This document shows, in pieces, positions 43,020 through 51,529 of a stretch of DNA of 64,000 nt; positions within the stretch are counted from its first letter, which is position 1, and each line of letters starts with the position of its first letter. This stretch comes from Parabacteroides distasonis. Its GTDB lineage: Bacteria; Bacteroidota; Bacteroidia; Bacteroidales; Tannerellaceae. The position numbers were made by a program, and so were the translations under genes. The stretch lies in NCBI GenBank assembly GCA_021531775.1, contig JAFBIU010000001.1, positions 124,001-188,000 on the forward strand. Direction: 5' to 3'. The notes below the pieces were generated by a model. It was not told where the DNA came from and made no database searches. It was given only the letters and a program-made list of their open reading frames with translations.

Positions 43020-43439
43020 TCAGTCGATGGTTACCGTACGTGAGCCGTCGGCCTCTTCCGTGATGGTGACATGCACGACATCTCCCGGCAGCAGTTCTTC
43101 GATTTTCTCCGGCCATTCAATGAAGCAGAGGGCTCCACTGTAGAAATAGTCTTCCGTCCCGATATCTTCCGCCTCGCTCAATTTGTTGATGCGGTAGAAG
43201 TCGAAATGGTAGATCAGCTCACCGGTCGTATCGCTTCGGTACTCGTTGATGATGGCGAAGGTGGGACTGTTGATGACATCCTCAACACCCAATTCTTCGC
43301 AAATGGCCTTGATGAAGGTGGTCTTGCCAGCCCCCATATTGCCATGGAAGGCAAAAACCGTCCGGTCGTCCATTTGGCTGATAAATGCATGTGCCGTCTG
43401 GCGGATGGTCTCTAAACTCTCAATTTTCAGTGTGTTCAT
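43020..43439 (-). CDS. tsaE: tRNA threonylcarbamoyladenosine biosynthesis ATPase TsaE
   Basis: This 139-aa P-loop protein has [10 protein letters not shown] (residues 33-42), then [11 protein letters not shown] and YHFDFYRI, which are TsaE signatures, and [12 protein letters not shown] near residue 110. TsaE powers the TsaBD complex that makes t6A37 in ANN-decoding tRNAs. It begins 9 bp after porX and ends 4 bp before the Imm17-like gene; this tsaE-porX pairing recurs in Bacteroidota. Confidence 0.95.
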   Translation of the reverse strand: MNTLKIESLETIRQTAHAFISQMDDRTVFAFHGNMGAGKTTFIKAICEELGVEDVINSPTFAIINEYRSDTTGELIYHFDFYRINKLSEAEDIGTEDYFYSGALCFIEWPEKIEELLPGDVVHVTITEEADGSRTVTID

Positions 43440-43448
43440 ATTGTTGTT

Positions 43449-44999
43449 TTATTTCGGTTCTAATGTAATGAATGGTACTAACATCTCTTCTAAGGAGATA
43501 CCTCCATGCTGGAAGGTATTCCGGTAGTAGGAGACGTAATAGTTGTAGTTGTTCGGATAGGCAAAGAAATGATCACTTGTCGCAAAGATGTATTTGCTGC
43601 TCAAGTTGGGACAGGGCAGTCCTACCTTCTCCGGATCACGGATCTCGAACACCTCCTTCGGATTGTAGCTGAGATTCTTGCCCACTTTATACCGCAGGTT
43701 GGTGTTGGTGTTCTTGTCGCCAATCACCTTCTCGGGTGTATCGACCCGAATGGTGCCATGATCGGTGGTGAGAATCACTTTGCATCCGCGGGCTGCAATC
43801 CGCTTGAACAGTTCCAAGGTAGAAGAGTGTTGGAACCAGGAACGGGTCAGGCTTCGGTAGGCAGCCTCACTTTGTGCCAATTCCCGAATCATCTTACTCT
43901 CGGTACGGGCATGGGAAAGCATATCGACAAAGTTCAGTACCACCACATTCAGCTGGTTTTGCGAGAGTGTCGCAATGTTCCCCAACAGTTTCTCGCCATA
44001 TTGCGAATCGTGAACTTTCGTATAGCTGAAACTGTATTTCTTCCGGAAACGGTCGATCTGTGTCTTGATGAAGGGGGCCTCGTTCAGGTTCTTGCCCTCT
44101 TCGCTCTCCTCATCCACCCACAGGTCGGGAAACATCTTCTCGATCTGGGAGGGCATCAAGCCGGAGAAGATGGCATTGCGCGCATATTGGGTGGCTGTCG
44201 GCAGAATGCTGTAATAGAGTTGTTCGTCGAATGTGTAATAGTCGGTCAGTAGCTCCTTGACCACACGCCATTGGTCCAACCGGAAATTATCGATCAGGAC
44301 AAAGAAGATCTTTTCACCCTCGTCTAATCGGGGAAAGACCTGCTTCTTGAACAGATCCGGACTCATCAACGGACGTTCGTTCGGATGCAAGATCCAATCG
44401 GTATAATTGCGCTTGATGAATTTGGCAAAGGCCTTGTTGGCCTCCTCCTTCTGCATCCGGAGCATATCGGTCATCGCCACCTGACTGCTCTCCAGCTCCA
44501 GTTCCCAATAGACCAGTTTCTTATAGACTTCCATCCAGTCTTCGGCTGTGAGCGAGTCGTTGATCTGCATACCGATGCGTCCAAACTCCTGCTGGTAGCC
44601 AACGGTCGTTGTCTCACTGATGATGACATTCTTGTGTACATTCTTTTTGATGGACAACAGCAACTGGTGCGGATTGACCGGCTTGATCAGATAGTCGGCA
44701 ATCTTGTTGCCGATCGCCTGATTCATGATGCTCTCCTCTTCACTTTTCGTGACCATCACGACCGGGACATTTGGGGCAATCTCCTTGATACATGCCAAGG
44801 TCTCCAAGCCTGTCAGACCCGGCATATTCTCATCCAGGAAGATGATGTCGAACGTCTGCTCTTTACAGCAGTCAATGGCATCTTGGCCACTGATGACCGG
44901 CACGATCTCGTACCCTTTGTCTTGTAAAAACAGGATATGCGGTTTGAGCAAATCAATCTCATCATCCGCCCATAACACACGATCTTTCTTTATTGCCAT
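43449..44999 (-). CDS. porX: PorX, response regulator with PglZ/alkaline-phosphatase-like domain
   Basis: This 516-aa protein has an N-terminal receiver domain with the acidic pair Asp12-Asp13, phosphoacceptor Asp56 in IFLDENMPG and the YLIKP lysine motif. After a helical linker (about 125-200) comes a PglZ domain of the alkaline phosphatase superfamily, with DNFRLDQWRVV, VNFVDMLSHAR and LTTDHGTIRVD metal-ligand segments. In Porphyromonas and relatives PorX works with PorY and SigP to control the type IX secretion system and also cleaves cyclic or linear oligonucleotides. No other T9SS gene is in the window. It starts 10 bp after the antiporter gene. Confidence 0.94.
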   Translation of the reverse strand: MAIKKDRVLWADDEIDLLKPHILFLQDKGYEIVPVISGQDAIDCCKEQTFDIIFLDENMPGLTGLETLACIKEIAPNVPVVMVTKSEEESIMNQAIGNKIADYLIKPVNPHQLLLSIKKNVHKNVIISETTTVGYQQEFGRIGMQINDSLTAEDWMEVYKKLVYWELELESSQVAMTDMLRMQKEEANKAFAKFIKRNYTDWILHPNERPLMSPDLFKKQVFPRLDEGEKIFFVLIDNFRLDQWRVVKELLTDYYTFDEQLYYSILPTATQYARNAIFSGLMPSQIEKMFPDLWVDEESEEGKNLNEAPFIKTQIDRFRKKYSFSYTKVHDSQYGEKLLGNIATLSQNQLNVVVLNFVDMLSHARTESKMIRELAQSEAAYRSLTRSWFQHSSTLELFKRIAARGCKVILTTDHGTIRVDTPEKVIGDKNTNTNLRYKVGKNLSYNPKEVFEIRDPEKVGLPCPNLSSKYIFATSDHFFAYPNNYNYYVSYYRNTFQHGGISLEEMLVPFITLEPK

Positions 45000-45009
45000 A
45001 TTGCTAAAC

Positions 45010-46509
45010 CTAATTTTTTCTTATTGTATATTCCTTGACACCCAATGATTCGTAGGATTCGAGGAGGGCTTTGTCATTATCCGAAATGACCAAGAGCTTG
45101 TCATGTTCCTGGAGTTGGGTGTTGCCTCTGGGAATGAAGTAGCTGCCTCCTCGTTTCACCATGACGGCCAAGGTATTGTCCGGCAAGGCCAATTGGATCA
45201 GCTTGTTTCCATGCGAGAGGACTTCGGCCGTGATGTCTATTTCGCTCATGGCACTCTTGATCTCTTCCGGCAGTTCAATACCAAAGGCATCCTTTCGTTC
45301 CGGCACATCGACCAGATGCAGAACACGGGCTGCCAACGTGACCGTTGTTCCTTGAATGATCAACGAGAGGATGGTGATGAAGAAGACGGTATTGAAGAAG
45401 ATGCCGGCATGTTCGAGACCGGCAATCAACGGATAGGTGGCGAAGATGATGGGTACTGCCCCACGCAAACCGACCCACGAGATGTAGAGCTTGCCTTTCA
45501 AATCATAATTCCGATAGGGCAGCAGGCAGAGGAAGACACTGAGCGGACGCGCAATCAGAATCATGAAGATACCGATGACCAAGCCGATGTGGGTCACGGG
45601 CAAGAGTTCGTGAGGGTTGACCAGCAATCCCAAGGTGAGGAACATCACGATCTGCCACAACCAGGTGAAACCGTCGAAGAAGGTTCCGATATTCTTCTTG
45701 TGTACAATGCGTGCATTGCCGACGACCAGACCAGCTAAATAGACGGCTAAATAGCCGTTACCTTGGCACAAGGTGGTGGTGGAGAAGGTGAGGAAGGCCG
45801 TGGCAAGGATGAATATCGGATAGAGCGACTCATTGTCGATGTTGATCTTGTTGATGACCCAAACCGCTATACGTCCGAACAGGTAGCCGGCAACGGCACC
45901 TACAGACAACTGGATGAGGAGGGAAAGGGCAGCCGATCCCAGGTCCATACCTCCACTCTGGATGTAGGAGATCAGGATCAAGGTGAGCATATAGGCCATC
46001 GGGTCGTTGCTACCACTCTCCAATTCCAATGTAGGGCGAAGCCGTTGCTTCAGATAGATTCCTTTGCTTCGCAAGATGGAGAAGACCGAAGCCGAATCGG
46101 TGGAGGACATGACGGCTGCCAGCAACAACGATTCCGGAAAAGAGAGGTTGTCAAATCGCGTGGAGAGTGAGGAAATGTAATAGATGAAACCACCGGTCAC
46201 GAAGGTGGTGGCCAATACGCCTAAGGTAGCCAACACGATACCTTGCGATGCGATGGGCTTCACATCGGAGATCTTGGTATCCATACCACCGGAGAACAGG
46301 ATGATGCTGAGTGCCAGCATACCGATGAATTGAGCGGCTTCGGGATTACTGAACTGGATGCCTAATCCGTCACTACCAAATAACATGCCGACTCCCAGGA
46401 ACAGCAGCAAGGAGGGCAGGCCGAACCGGTATCCTGCCTTGCCGGCAAAAATACTGAAGATTAAAAGAATGGAGGCCACCAAGAGAACCTCTTCGGGATG
46501 ATCAATCAT
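45010..46509 (-). CDS. cvrA: Potassium/proton antiporter, CPA1 family with TrkA-C-like domain
   Basis: This 499-aa protein has about 12-13 membrane helices in the Na+/H+ exchanger fold (about residues 5-395), with the ASVFSILR region and the SSTDSASV motif holding ion-binding residues. A cytoplasmic RCK/TrkA-C-like tail (about 410-495, FIPRGNTQLQEHDKLLVISD) follows. This matches CvrA/NhaP2-type K+/H+ antiporters. It is the first gene of the operon that continues into porX, tsaE, the Imm17-like gene and GH43. Ion choice (K+ versus Na+) is inferred from the family. Confidence 0.86.
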   Translation of the reverse strand: MIDHPEEVLLVASILLIFSIFAGKAGYRFGLPSLLLFLGVGMLFGSDGLGIQFSNPEAAQFIGMLALSIILFSGGMDTKISDVKPIASQGIVLATLGVLATTFVTGGFIYYISSLSTRFDNLSFPESLLLAAVMSSTDSASVFSILRSKGIYLKQRLRPTLELESGSNDPMAYMLTLILISYIQSGGMDLGSAALSLLIQLSVGAVAGYLFGRIAVWVINKINIDNESLYPIFILATAFLTFSTTTLCQGNGYLAVYLAGLVVGNARIVHKKNIGTFFDGFTWLWQIVMFLTLGLLVNPHELLPVTHIGLVIGIFMILIARPLSVFLCLLPYRNYDLKGKLYISWVGLRGAVPIIFATYPLIAGLEHAGIFFNTVFFITILSLIIQGTTVTLAARVLHLVDVPERKDAFGIELPEEIKSAMSEIDITAEVLSHGNKLIQLALPDNTLAVMVKRGGSYFIPRGNTQLQEHDKLLVISDNDKALLESYESLGVKEYTIRKN

Positions 46510-46685
46510 AGAACTATTGTTTAACTAATGGATAATTCAGCCCCAAAGTTCGGAAACTTTTGTGATACTAACGGCTTTCTTTGGAAACAAAATACCCGGC
46601 AGTCTGGTTGAATCTGCCGGGTATTTTTCATTATTAACTTAAATCGTTTGATGATACAAGTAAGATCTGTTCATTGGCCTCCTAT
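46510..46685. other. Gap between uxaC and the antiporter gene
   Basis: It holds the uxaC terminator hairpin. The rest (46510-46589) should contain the antiporter promoter, but no exact TAnnTTTG box was found. Confidence 0.5.
46590..46626 (-). terminator. Terminator after uxaC
   Basis: AAATACCCGGCAG (46590-46602) and its exact complement (46614-46626) form a 13-bp stem with an 11-base loop. It works on the minus strand for uxaC (TTTTG follows) and insulates the antiporter operon. Confidence 0.85.
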
Positions 46686-48098
46686 TTAGTCAGCATCAAA
46701 CTGGAAATAGCGTTTGGCATTGTGGTAGGAGATGTCTGCCACCATCTGTCCCAAGAAGGGCAGTTCGGAGGCGGGCAACTCACCCTTCTCGACATCCTCA
46801 CCGATCAGGTCGCACAAGGTACGTCTGAAGTATTCATGGCGTGGGTAGGAGAGGAAGCTGCGGGAGTCGGTCAGCATACCGACGAAACGGCTGAGCAGCC
46901 CCATAGCCGATAGGGTATTCAACTGCTGTATCATACCCTCCCGCTGGTCCAGGAACCACCAGCCCGATCCCCACTGGATCTTGCCCGGAATGCTACCATC
47001 CTGGAAATTGCCGATCATGGTCGCGAGCATGGCATTGTCGCCCGGATGGATGTTGTACAGAATCGTGCGGGCCAGCTTGCCCTCTTGATCCAACCGGTCG
47101 AGGAATCGAGCCATGGCACTTGCTGTCTGGCATTCACCAATCGAATCGAAACCGGTATCAGGACCTAACTGCTGAAACATCCGGGTATTGTTGTTACGCA
47201 TCGGACCATAATGGAATTGTTGGGTCCAATTCTTTTCCCAGTCCATCACGCTAAAACGGTACAGTAAAGCCGAACGGAATTTACGGATCTCCACTTCCTC
47301 CAATGTACGGCCCTCATAGACCTTTCGGAAGATCTGTTCGATCTCCTGATCGGTATAGGGATCGGCATAGAACTGCTCGATGCCATGGTCGGACAGGCGG
47401 CATCCTTGGCTGTGGAAGAAATCGTGCCGTTTTTGGAGGGCATCCATGAGATCCTCAAAGGTGTGGATAGTGGTTGCACTGGCTTCGGATAACCGATCCA
47501 CATACTGCTGGAAAGCCTTGGGCTGATCGACAGCCATCAACTTGTCCGGTCGCCATGCTGGTAACATACGGATTTCAAAACCGCTTTCTCGGGTTTGCCG
47601 GTGATAGGCCAACGAGTCAATAGGGTCGTCAGTCGTGCAGACCAGTTCGACACCATAATGGCGCATCAATCCACGGGCAGAGTAGGCTGGCTGTTGCAAC
47701 AGTTCGTTGCAGGTGTCAAAAATTTCGCGTGCTGTCTCCGGTTTGAGTATCGTATCAATACCAAAAGCGGTTTTTAACTCCAGATGGCTCCAGTGGTAGA
47801 GTGGATTGCGCATGGTGTAAGGCAGGGTCTCCGCCCATTTGCTGAATTTTTCCCAATCCGTGGCATCACCCGTACAATACCGTTCGTCCACCCCATTGCT
47901 TCGCATGGCCCGCCATTTGTAATGATCGCCTCCTAACCAAAGTTCCGTGATGGAGGCAAAACGATGATCTTCGGCTACCATCCGGGGATTCAGATGGCAG
48001 TGGTAGTCAATAATGGGACATGATTCCGCATATTCGTGATACAGTGTTTTGGCTGTGTCACTGTGTAAAAGAAAGTCTGAATGGATAAAACTTTTCAT
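46686..48098 (-). CDS. uxaC: Glucuronate isomerase
   Basis: This 470-aa protein has the normal UxaC length. It converts D-glucuronate to D-fructuronate (and galacturonate to tagaturonate) in the cytoplasm. The N-terminal PIIDYHCHLNP has the metal-binding HxH of the amidohydrolase-like fold. Later blocks include TTDDPIDSL (near residue 175) and LGPDTGFDSIGE. I chose the ATG giving MKSFIHSDFL; the open frame continues 56 codons upstream, but that part is AT-rich and not conserved in character. It is divergent from the SDR-uxuA pair that carries on the pathway. Confidence 0.96.
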   Translation of the reverse strand: MKSFIHSDFLLHSDTAKTLYHEYAESCPIIDYHCHLNPRMVAEDHRFASITELWLGGDHYKWRAMRSNGVDERYCTGDATDWEKFSKWAETLPYTMRNPLYHWSHLELKTAFGIDTILKPETAREIFDTCNELLQQPAYSARGLMRHYGVELVCTTDDPIDSLAYHRQTRESGFEIRMLPAWRPDKLMAVDQPKAFQQYVDRLSEASATTIHTFEDLMDALQKRHDFFHSQGCRLSDHGIEQFYADPYTDQEIEQIFRKVYEGRTLEEVEIRKFRSALLYRFSVMDWEKNWTQQFHYGPMRNNNTRMFQQLGPDTGFDSIGECQTASAMARFLDRLDQEGKLARTILYNIHPGDNAMLATMIGNFQDGSIPGKIQWGSGWWFLDQREGMIQQLNTLSAMGLLSRFVGMLTDSRSFLSYPRHEYFRRTLCDLIGEDVEKGELPASELPFLGQMVADISYHNAKRYFQFDAD

Positions 48099-48210
48099 AT
48101 TGGTTGAATCTGTTTGTCGAATGTTTGTTTGAATGGGTACAATGTTACAAAATAAAAATGGGAACCCATCAAAAATCTCCTCTTTTCTTATCCTCCATAC
48201 GAGGGAAAGT

Positions 48211-48226
48211 ACTACATTTGTGTAGT
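48211..48226 (+). promoter_or_regulatory. -7 box embedded in a palindrome upstream of the SDR-uxuA genes
   Basis: TACATTTG (48213-48220) matches TAnnTTTG exactly, 30 bp before the SDR ATG. It sits inside the perfect inverted repeat ACTACA-TTTG-TGTAGT, so a dimeric regulator could cover the -7 box. Nearby, ATGGGT (48133-48138) and ACCCAT (48164-48169) form a second, wider inverted pair on the uxaC side. Confidence 0.5.
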
Positions 48227-48249
48227 AGGTATGTATTATAAATAAGTAT

Positions 48250-49062
48250 ATGGGAAATCTATTCAATATTCAGGGGCAAGTAGTCGTGATTACCGGAGGA
48301 CTGGGCGTCTTGGGAAGAGGGATTGCTGCCTATTTGGCGGGCGAAGGAGCTCGAGTCGTGATCTTGGGCCGCAAGGCCGAAGAGGGTGATCGGTTGGTAG
48401 CTGAAATCAAGGCTGCCGGTGGTGAGGCTCTCTTCTTATTGACCGATGTGATGAACCGGGAGCTCTTGGAGCAGAATCGTGAGGCGATTCTTTCCAAATA
48501 TGGCCGGATCGACACCTTGCTGAATGCAGCAGGTGGTAACATGAAGGGTGCCACCATCCCGCCCGATCAGACCTTCTTGGATCTGAAGTTGGAGGACTTT
48601 CGGCAGGTGGTCGATCTGAATCTGTTCGGTACAGTCTTGCCGACAATGGTCTTTGTGCCAGAGATGGCGAAACAGGGGAAGGGCAGCATTGTCAATTTTG
48701 CTTCCGAATCAGCCTTGCGTCCATTGACGCGTGTAGTCGGTTACGGATGTGCGAAGGCGGCCATCACCAATTTTACCCGTTATATGGCAGCCGAGTTGGC
48801 ACAGAAGTTCAGTACCGGTATTCGGGTCAATGCCATAGCACCGGGATTCTTCATCACCAAGCAGAATCATGATTTGTTGCTGAATCCGGATGGCAGTTAT
48901 ACCGATCGTGCCCGAACCATTCTGTCACATACGCCCTTTGGACGTTTCGGTGAGGCTGACGAACTGTTTGGAACGATCCATTACCTGATTAGTGGTGCTT
49001 CCAGCTTCGTGACCGGTACGGTAGCCATTGTGGATGGCGGTTTTGACGCATTCTCGATTTAA
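48250..49062 (+). CDS. SDR-family oxidoreductase, probable D-fructuronate reductase (mannonate dehydrogenase)
   Basis: This 270-aa short-chain dehydrogenase has the nucleotide-binding GGLGVLGRG loop (about residues 16-24), the NAAGGNMKG strand motif, the catalytic Ser in FASES and the YGCAK Tyr/Lys pair. The C-terminus ends [10 protein letters not shown]. Its place directly before uxuA and divergent from uxaC makes fructuronate-to-mannonate reduction the likely job, replacing the unrelated UxuB of E. coli. That is inference from context; SDR sequences alone do not fix the substrate. It is 23 bp from uxuA. Confidence 0.82.
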   Translation: MGNLFNIQGQVVVITGGLGVLGRGIAAYLAGEGARVVILGRKAEEGDRLVAEIKAAGGEALFLLTDVMNRELLEQNREAILSKYGRIDTLLNAAGGNMKGATIPPDQTFLDLKLEDFRQVVDLNLFGTVLPTMVFVPEMAKQGKGSIVNFASESALRPLTRVVGYGCAKAAITNFTRYMAAELAQKFSTGIRVNAIAPGFFITKQNHDLLLNPDGSYTDRARTILSHTPFGRFGEADELFGTIHYLISGASSFVTGTVAIVDGGFDAFSI

Positions 49063-49085
49063 CAATTCAAAAAACAGATAAGACT

Positions 49086-50267
49086 ATGTATTTATGTGAA
49101 CAATCATGGCGTTGGTATGGTCCCAATGATCCCATCTCTCTGTCTGATATCCGCCAGACAGGCGTGACGGGTATTGTAACCGCTTTGCACCATATCCCCA
49201 ATGGGGAGGTATGGAGTATAGAGGAGATCCAGCAACGGAAACAACAGATTGAGGCTGCAGGACTCCGGTGGAGTGCTGTGGAGAGTGTTCCGGTACATGA
49301 ACACATCAAGACACAGACGGGCGATTTCCAACGGTATATCGATAACTACAAGGAGAGCATACGGAACTTAGGCCAGTGTGGTGTGCAGGTCGTCACGTAT
49401 AACTTTATGCCGGTCTTGGACTGGACACGGACCAACCTGGCCTATACCTTGCCGGATGGCTCGCGTGCTTTGCGTTTTGAGCGGGCCGCCTTTATGGCAT
49501 TTGACCTCTTTATCTTGAAGCGTCCGGCTGCCGCTCAGGAGTATAGTGAAGCTGACCAGGTCAAAGCCAAGGCCCGATTTGAGCAGATGAGTGAGGCTGA
49601 GAAGCAACAGTTGACACGTAACATCTTGGCCGGTCTGCCAGGATCGGAGGAGAGTTTTACGGTTGAACAGTTTCAGGAGGCTTTGGACCGTTATCAGCAC
49701 ATCACGGCCGATCAATTGCGTCAACACCTGATCTATTTCTTGCAGGAGGTGACACCTGTTGCCGATGAGGTGGGCGTCAAATTGGTGATCCATCCCGACG
49801 ATCCTCCCTATCCCATCTTGGGGCTTCCACGTATTCTCAGTACAGAAGAGGATTTCCGTCTGTTGGTAGAGGCTGTGCCGAATGCAAGTAATGGTTTGTG
49901 TCTCTGTACCGGTTCCTTTGGTGTGCGGGCAGACAACGATTTGCCCGGCATGATGCGTCGATGGGGCGATCGGATTCATTTTGTCCATCTCCGGAGTACA
50001 CAACGGGATGCAGATGGAAACTTCTATGAGGCTAACCATTTGGAGGGCAATGTGGATATGTTTGGCATGATGAAAGCACTCTTGGAGGTCGAACAGGCAC
50101 AACAACGTTCCATTGTCGTTCGACCCGATCATGGTCATCAGATGATCGATGACCTGCGCAAACAAACCAATCCCGGTTATTCCTGCATCGGTCGGATGCG
50201 TGGCATTGCCGAATTACGGGGATTGGAAATGGGTATTGCGCATATGATGGCCTTAAATAATAATTAA
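49086..50267 (+). CDS. uxuA: Mannonate dehydratase
   Basis: This 393-aa protein has the UxuA length and the start [20 protein letters not shown]. Characteristic blocks are [45 protein letters not shown] and [11 protein letters not shown], which contain the metal-binding Asp, His and Cys residues (the latter in CLCTGSFG). The enzyme makes 2-keto-3-deoxy-D-gluconate from D-mannonate. It is cotranscribed with the SDR. Its last 15 bp overlap the 3' end of the convergent ATP-grasp-like gene. Confidence 0.96.
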   Translation: MYLCEQSWRWYGPNDPISLSDIRQTGVTGIVTALHHIPNGEVWSIEEIQQRKQQIEAAGLRWSAVESVPVHEHIKTQTGDFQRYIDNYKESIRNLGQCGVQVVTYNFMPVLDWTRTNLAYTLPDGSRALRFERAAFMAFDLFILKRPAAAQEYSEADQVKAKARFEQMSEAEKQQLTRNILAGLPGSEESFTVEQFQEALDRYQHITADQLRQHLIYFLQEVTPVADEVGVKLVIHPDDPPYPILGLPRILSTEEDFRLLVEAVPNASNGLCLCTGSFGVRADNDLPGMMRRWGDRIHFVHLRSTQRDADGNFYEANHLEGNVDMFGMMKALLEVEQAQQRSIVVRPDHGHQMIDDLRKQTNPGYSCIGRMRGIAELRGLEMGIAHMMALNNN

Positions 50268-51458
50268 ATAGGCTAGATAATGAGACTCTTTGGTGACAGG
50301 ACAGAGCGGCATGTATCCTTGGATACGGTCGCCTACCTGGACCAAAGGATAGGCTTTTTTGAACCATTGATGCTGTTGCAGGGCCTCGCCTTGTCGGGCA
50401 AAAAAATCAATCTTGGCATCTCCAATCTGGCGGGCGGGCAGACAACGTTCGGTCAGTTTGTGAGCCAATATACCCATGGTATAGCGCATATTGATCTCTA
50501 CACAGGGGTGTAGGTGAAATTGATTCTGAGCATCCCGGTAGGTCATCATATCCACCCCTATATATCCTTTATAAATGGAAGCATAGGTCTCTTGCAGGAC
50601 AGACTGTACACAAGCCTGGATTCGTTCTACCTCGGCTGGATCGATAAATCGTGTCAGTCCGGCCAGGAAGTCCTTCTGAGATTCCAACGCATTGCCTCGA
50701 TAGGCTCCACGGGAGGAGGTACCGAAAAATGAGTATGCCTCGAATTGTAGGTGACCTTCGCCATCTGAATAAAACTCCATCGCCAGATCCTGAAAACGAT
50801 TCAGACCACTCTCGATACTGATCTTTCCCTGTTTTTTGATAGCCCCTTCGATCCATAATTTATCTTTCGCGAGCAACTTGCGGGTGGTGAGCCAGTAGAG
50901 TCCACGACCGGAGGAGGAGAAGGGGGTCTTCATAACAAAGGGCGCATTCTTGAGTTTCAGGAACTTCTCTACATCTGCTACCTTCGTGCAGAATTTGGGA
51001 GGATACGGAATCTCTATATCGGGCAGAGCCTCTTTGATCTTCTCCAAACAGGCAGCAGCCGTTTCCCGGCTGGTCAGTGCCCGGTAGGCCTCTTTCCATT
51101 CCGGAATCTGGATAGCAATACCCGTCTCCTTTTTCAATTGCCGGAAAAAGGCAATGCTGGCGGGTGAAATACCCCAAGGAGCGGCCTCCAGATCGGCCGG
51201 AAGCGAATCCTTCATCGCATGCAGATCGTGTGCTGTCACGACCTTGGCAAAGGGACGCAATCCTTTCGGTAACAATGAGAAGAAACGGGGAGCCACATGT
51301 TCGGGTACGATGACGTAATCTTCCGGGTCGGCATACCAGACCGGCAATGTCGCCAGTTCGATGCACATCTTTTGCACATTCCGGCTGGGGGTATAATTCT
51401 CCTTATCTAATAAGATAGCCATTTCATGGCCTGGATTGAAATAATGGATACGGGGCAT
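50253..51458 (-). CDS. Conserved ATP-grasp-like protein of unknown function
   Basis: This 401-aa protein starts [20 protein letters not shown]. The middle shows ATP-grasp features: [17 protein letters not shown] (near residue 175), a Lys followed by a glycine/serine-rich loop, then LWIEGAIKK, and the late acidic set [12 protein letters not shown] (near residue 335), which would bind Mg-ATP. No substrate domain is recognised. Proteins of this kind are conserved in Bacteroidota. I chose the ATG rather than the TTG two codons upstream. It overlaps uxuA tail-to-tail by 15 bp and lies downstream of the DUF349 terminator. Confidence 0.75.
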   Translation of the reverse strand: MPRIHYFNPGHEMAILLDKENYTPSRNVQKMCIELATLPVWYADPEDYVIVPEHVAPRFFSLLPKGLRPFAKVVTAHDLHAMKDSLPADLEAAPWGISPASIAFFRQLKKETGIAIQIPEWKEAYRALTSRETAAACLEKIKEALPDIEIPYPPKFCTKVADVEKFLKLKNAPFVMKTPFSSSGRGLYWLTTRKLLAKDKLWIEGAIKKQGKISIESGLNRFQDLAMEFYSDGEGHLQFEAYSFFGTSSRGAYRGNALESQKDFLAGLTRFIDPAEVERIQACVQSVLQETYASIYKGYIGVDMMTYRDAQNQFHLHPCVEINMRYTMGILAHKLTERCLPARQIGDAKIDFFARQGEALQQHQWFKKAYPLVQVGDRIQGYMPLCPVTKESHYLAYLIII

Positions 51459-51472
51459 AGACAATGATTCCT

Positions 51473-51506
51473 AAAAAAGAAGCCGTCCTACCAGATGGAC
51501 GGCTTC
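51473..51506 (-). terminator. Intrinsic terminator after the DUF349 gene
   Basis: GAAGCCGTCC and its exact complement (51479-51488 and 51497-51506) form a 10-bp stem with an 8-base loop. On the minus strand it is followed by six T (51473-51478). It separates the DUF349 gene from the ATP-grasp-like gene. Confidence 0.88.
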
Positions 51507-51529
51507 GATTATTATTCAATAGATGAGTC

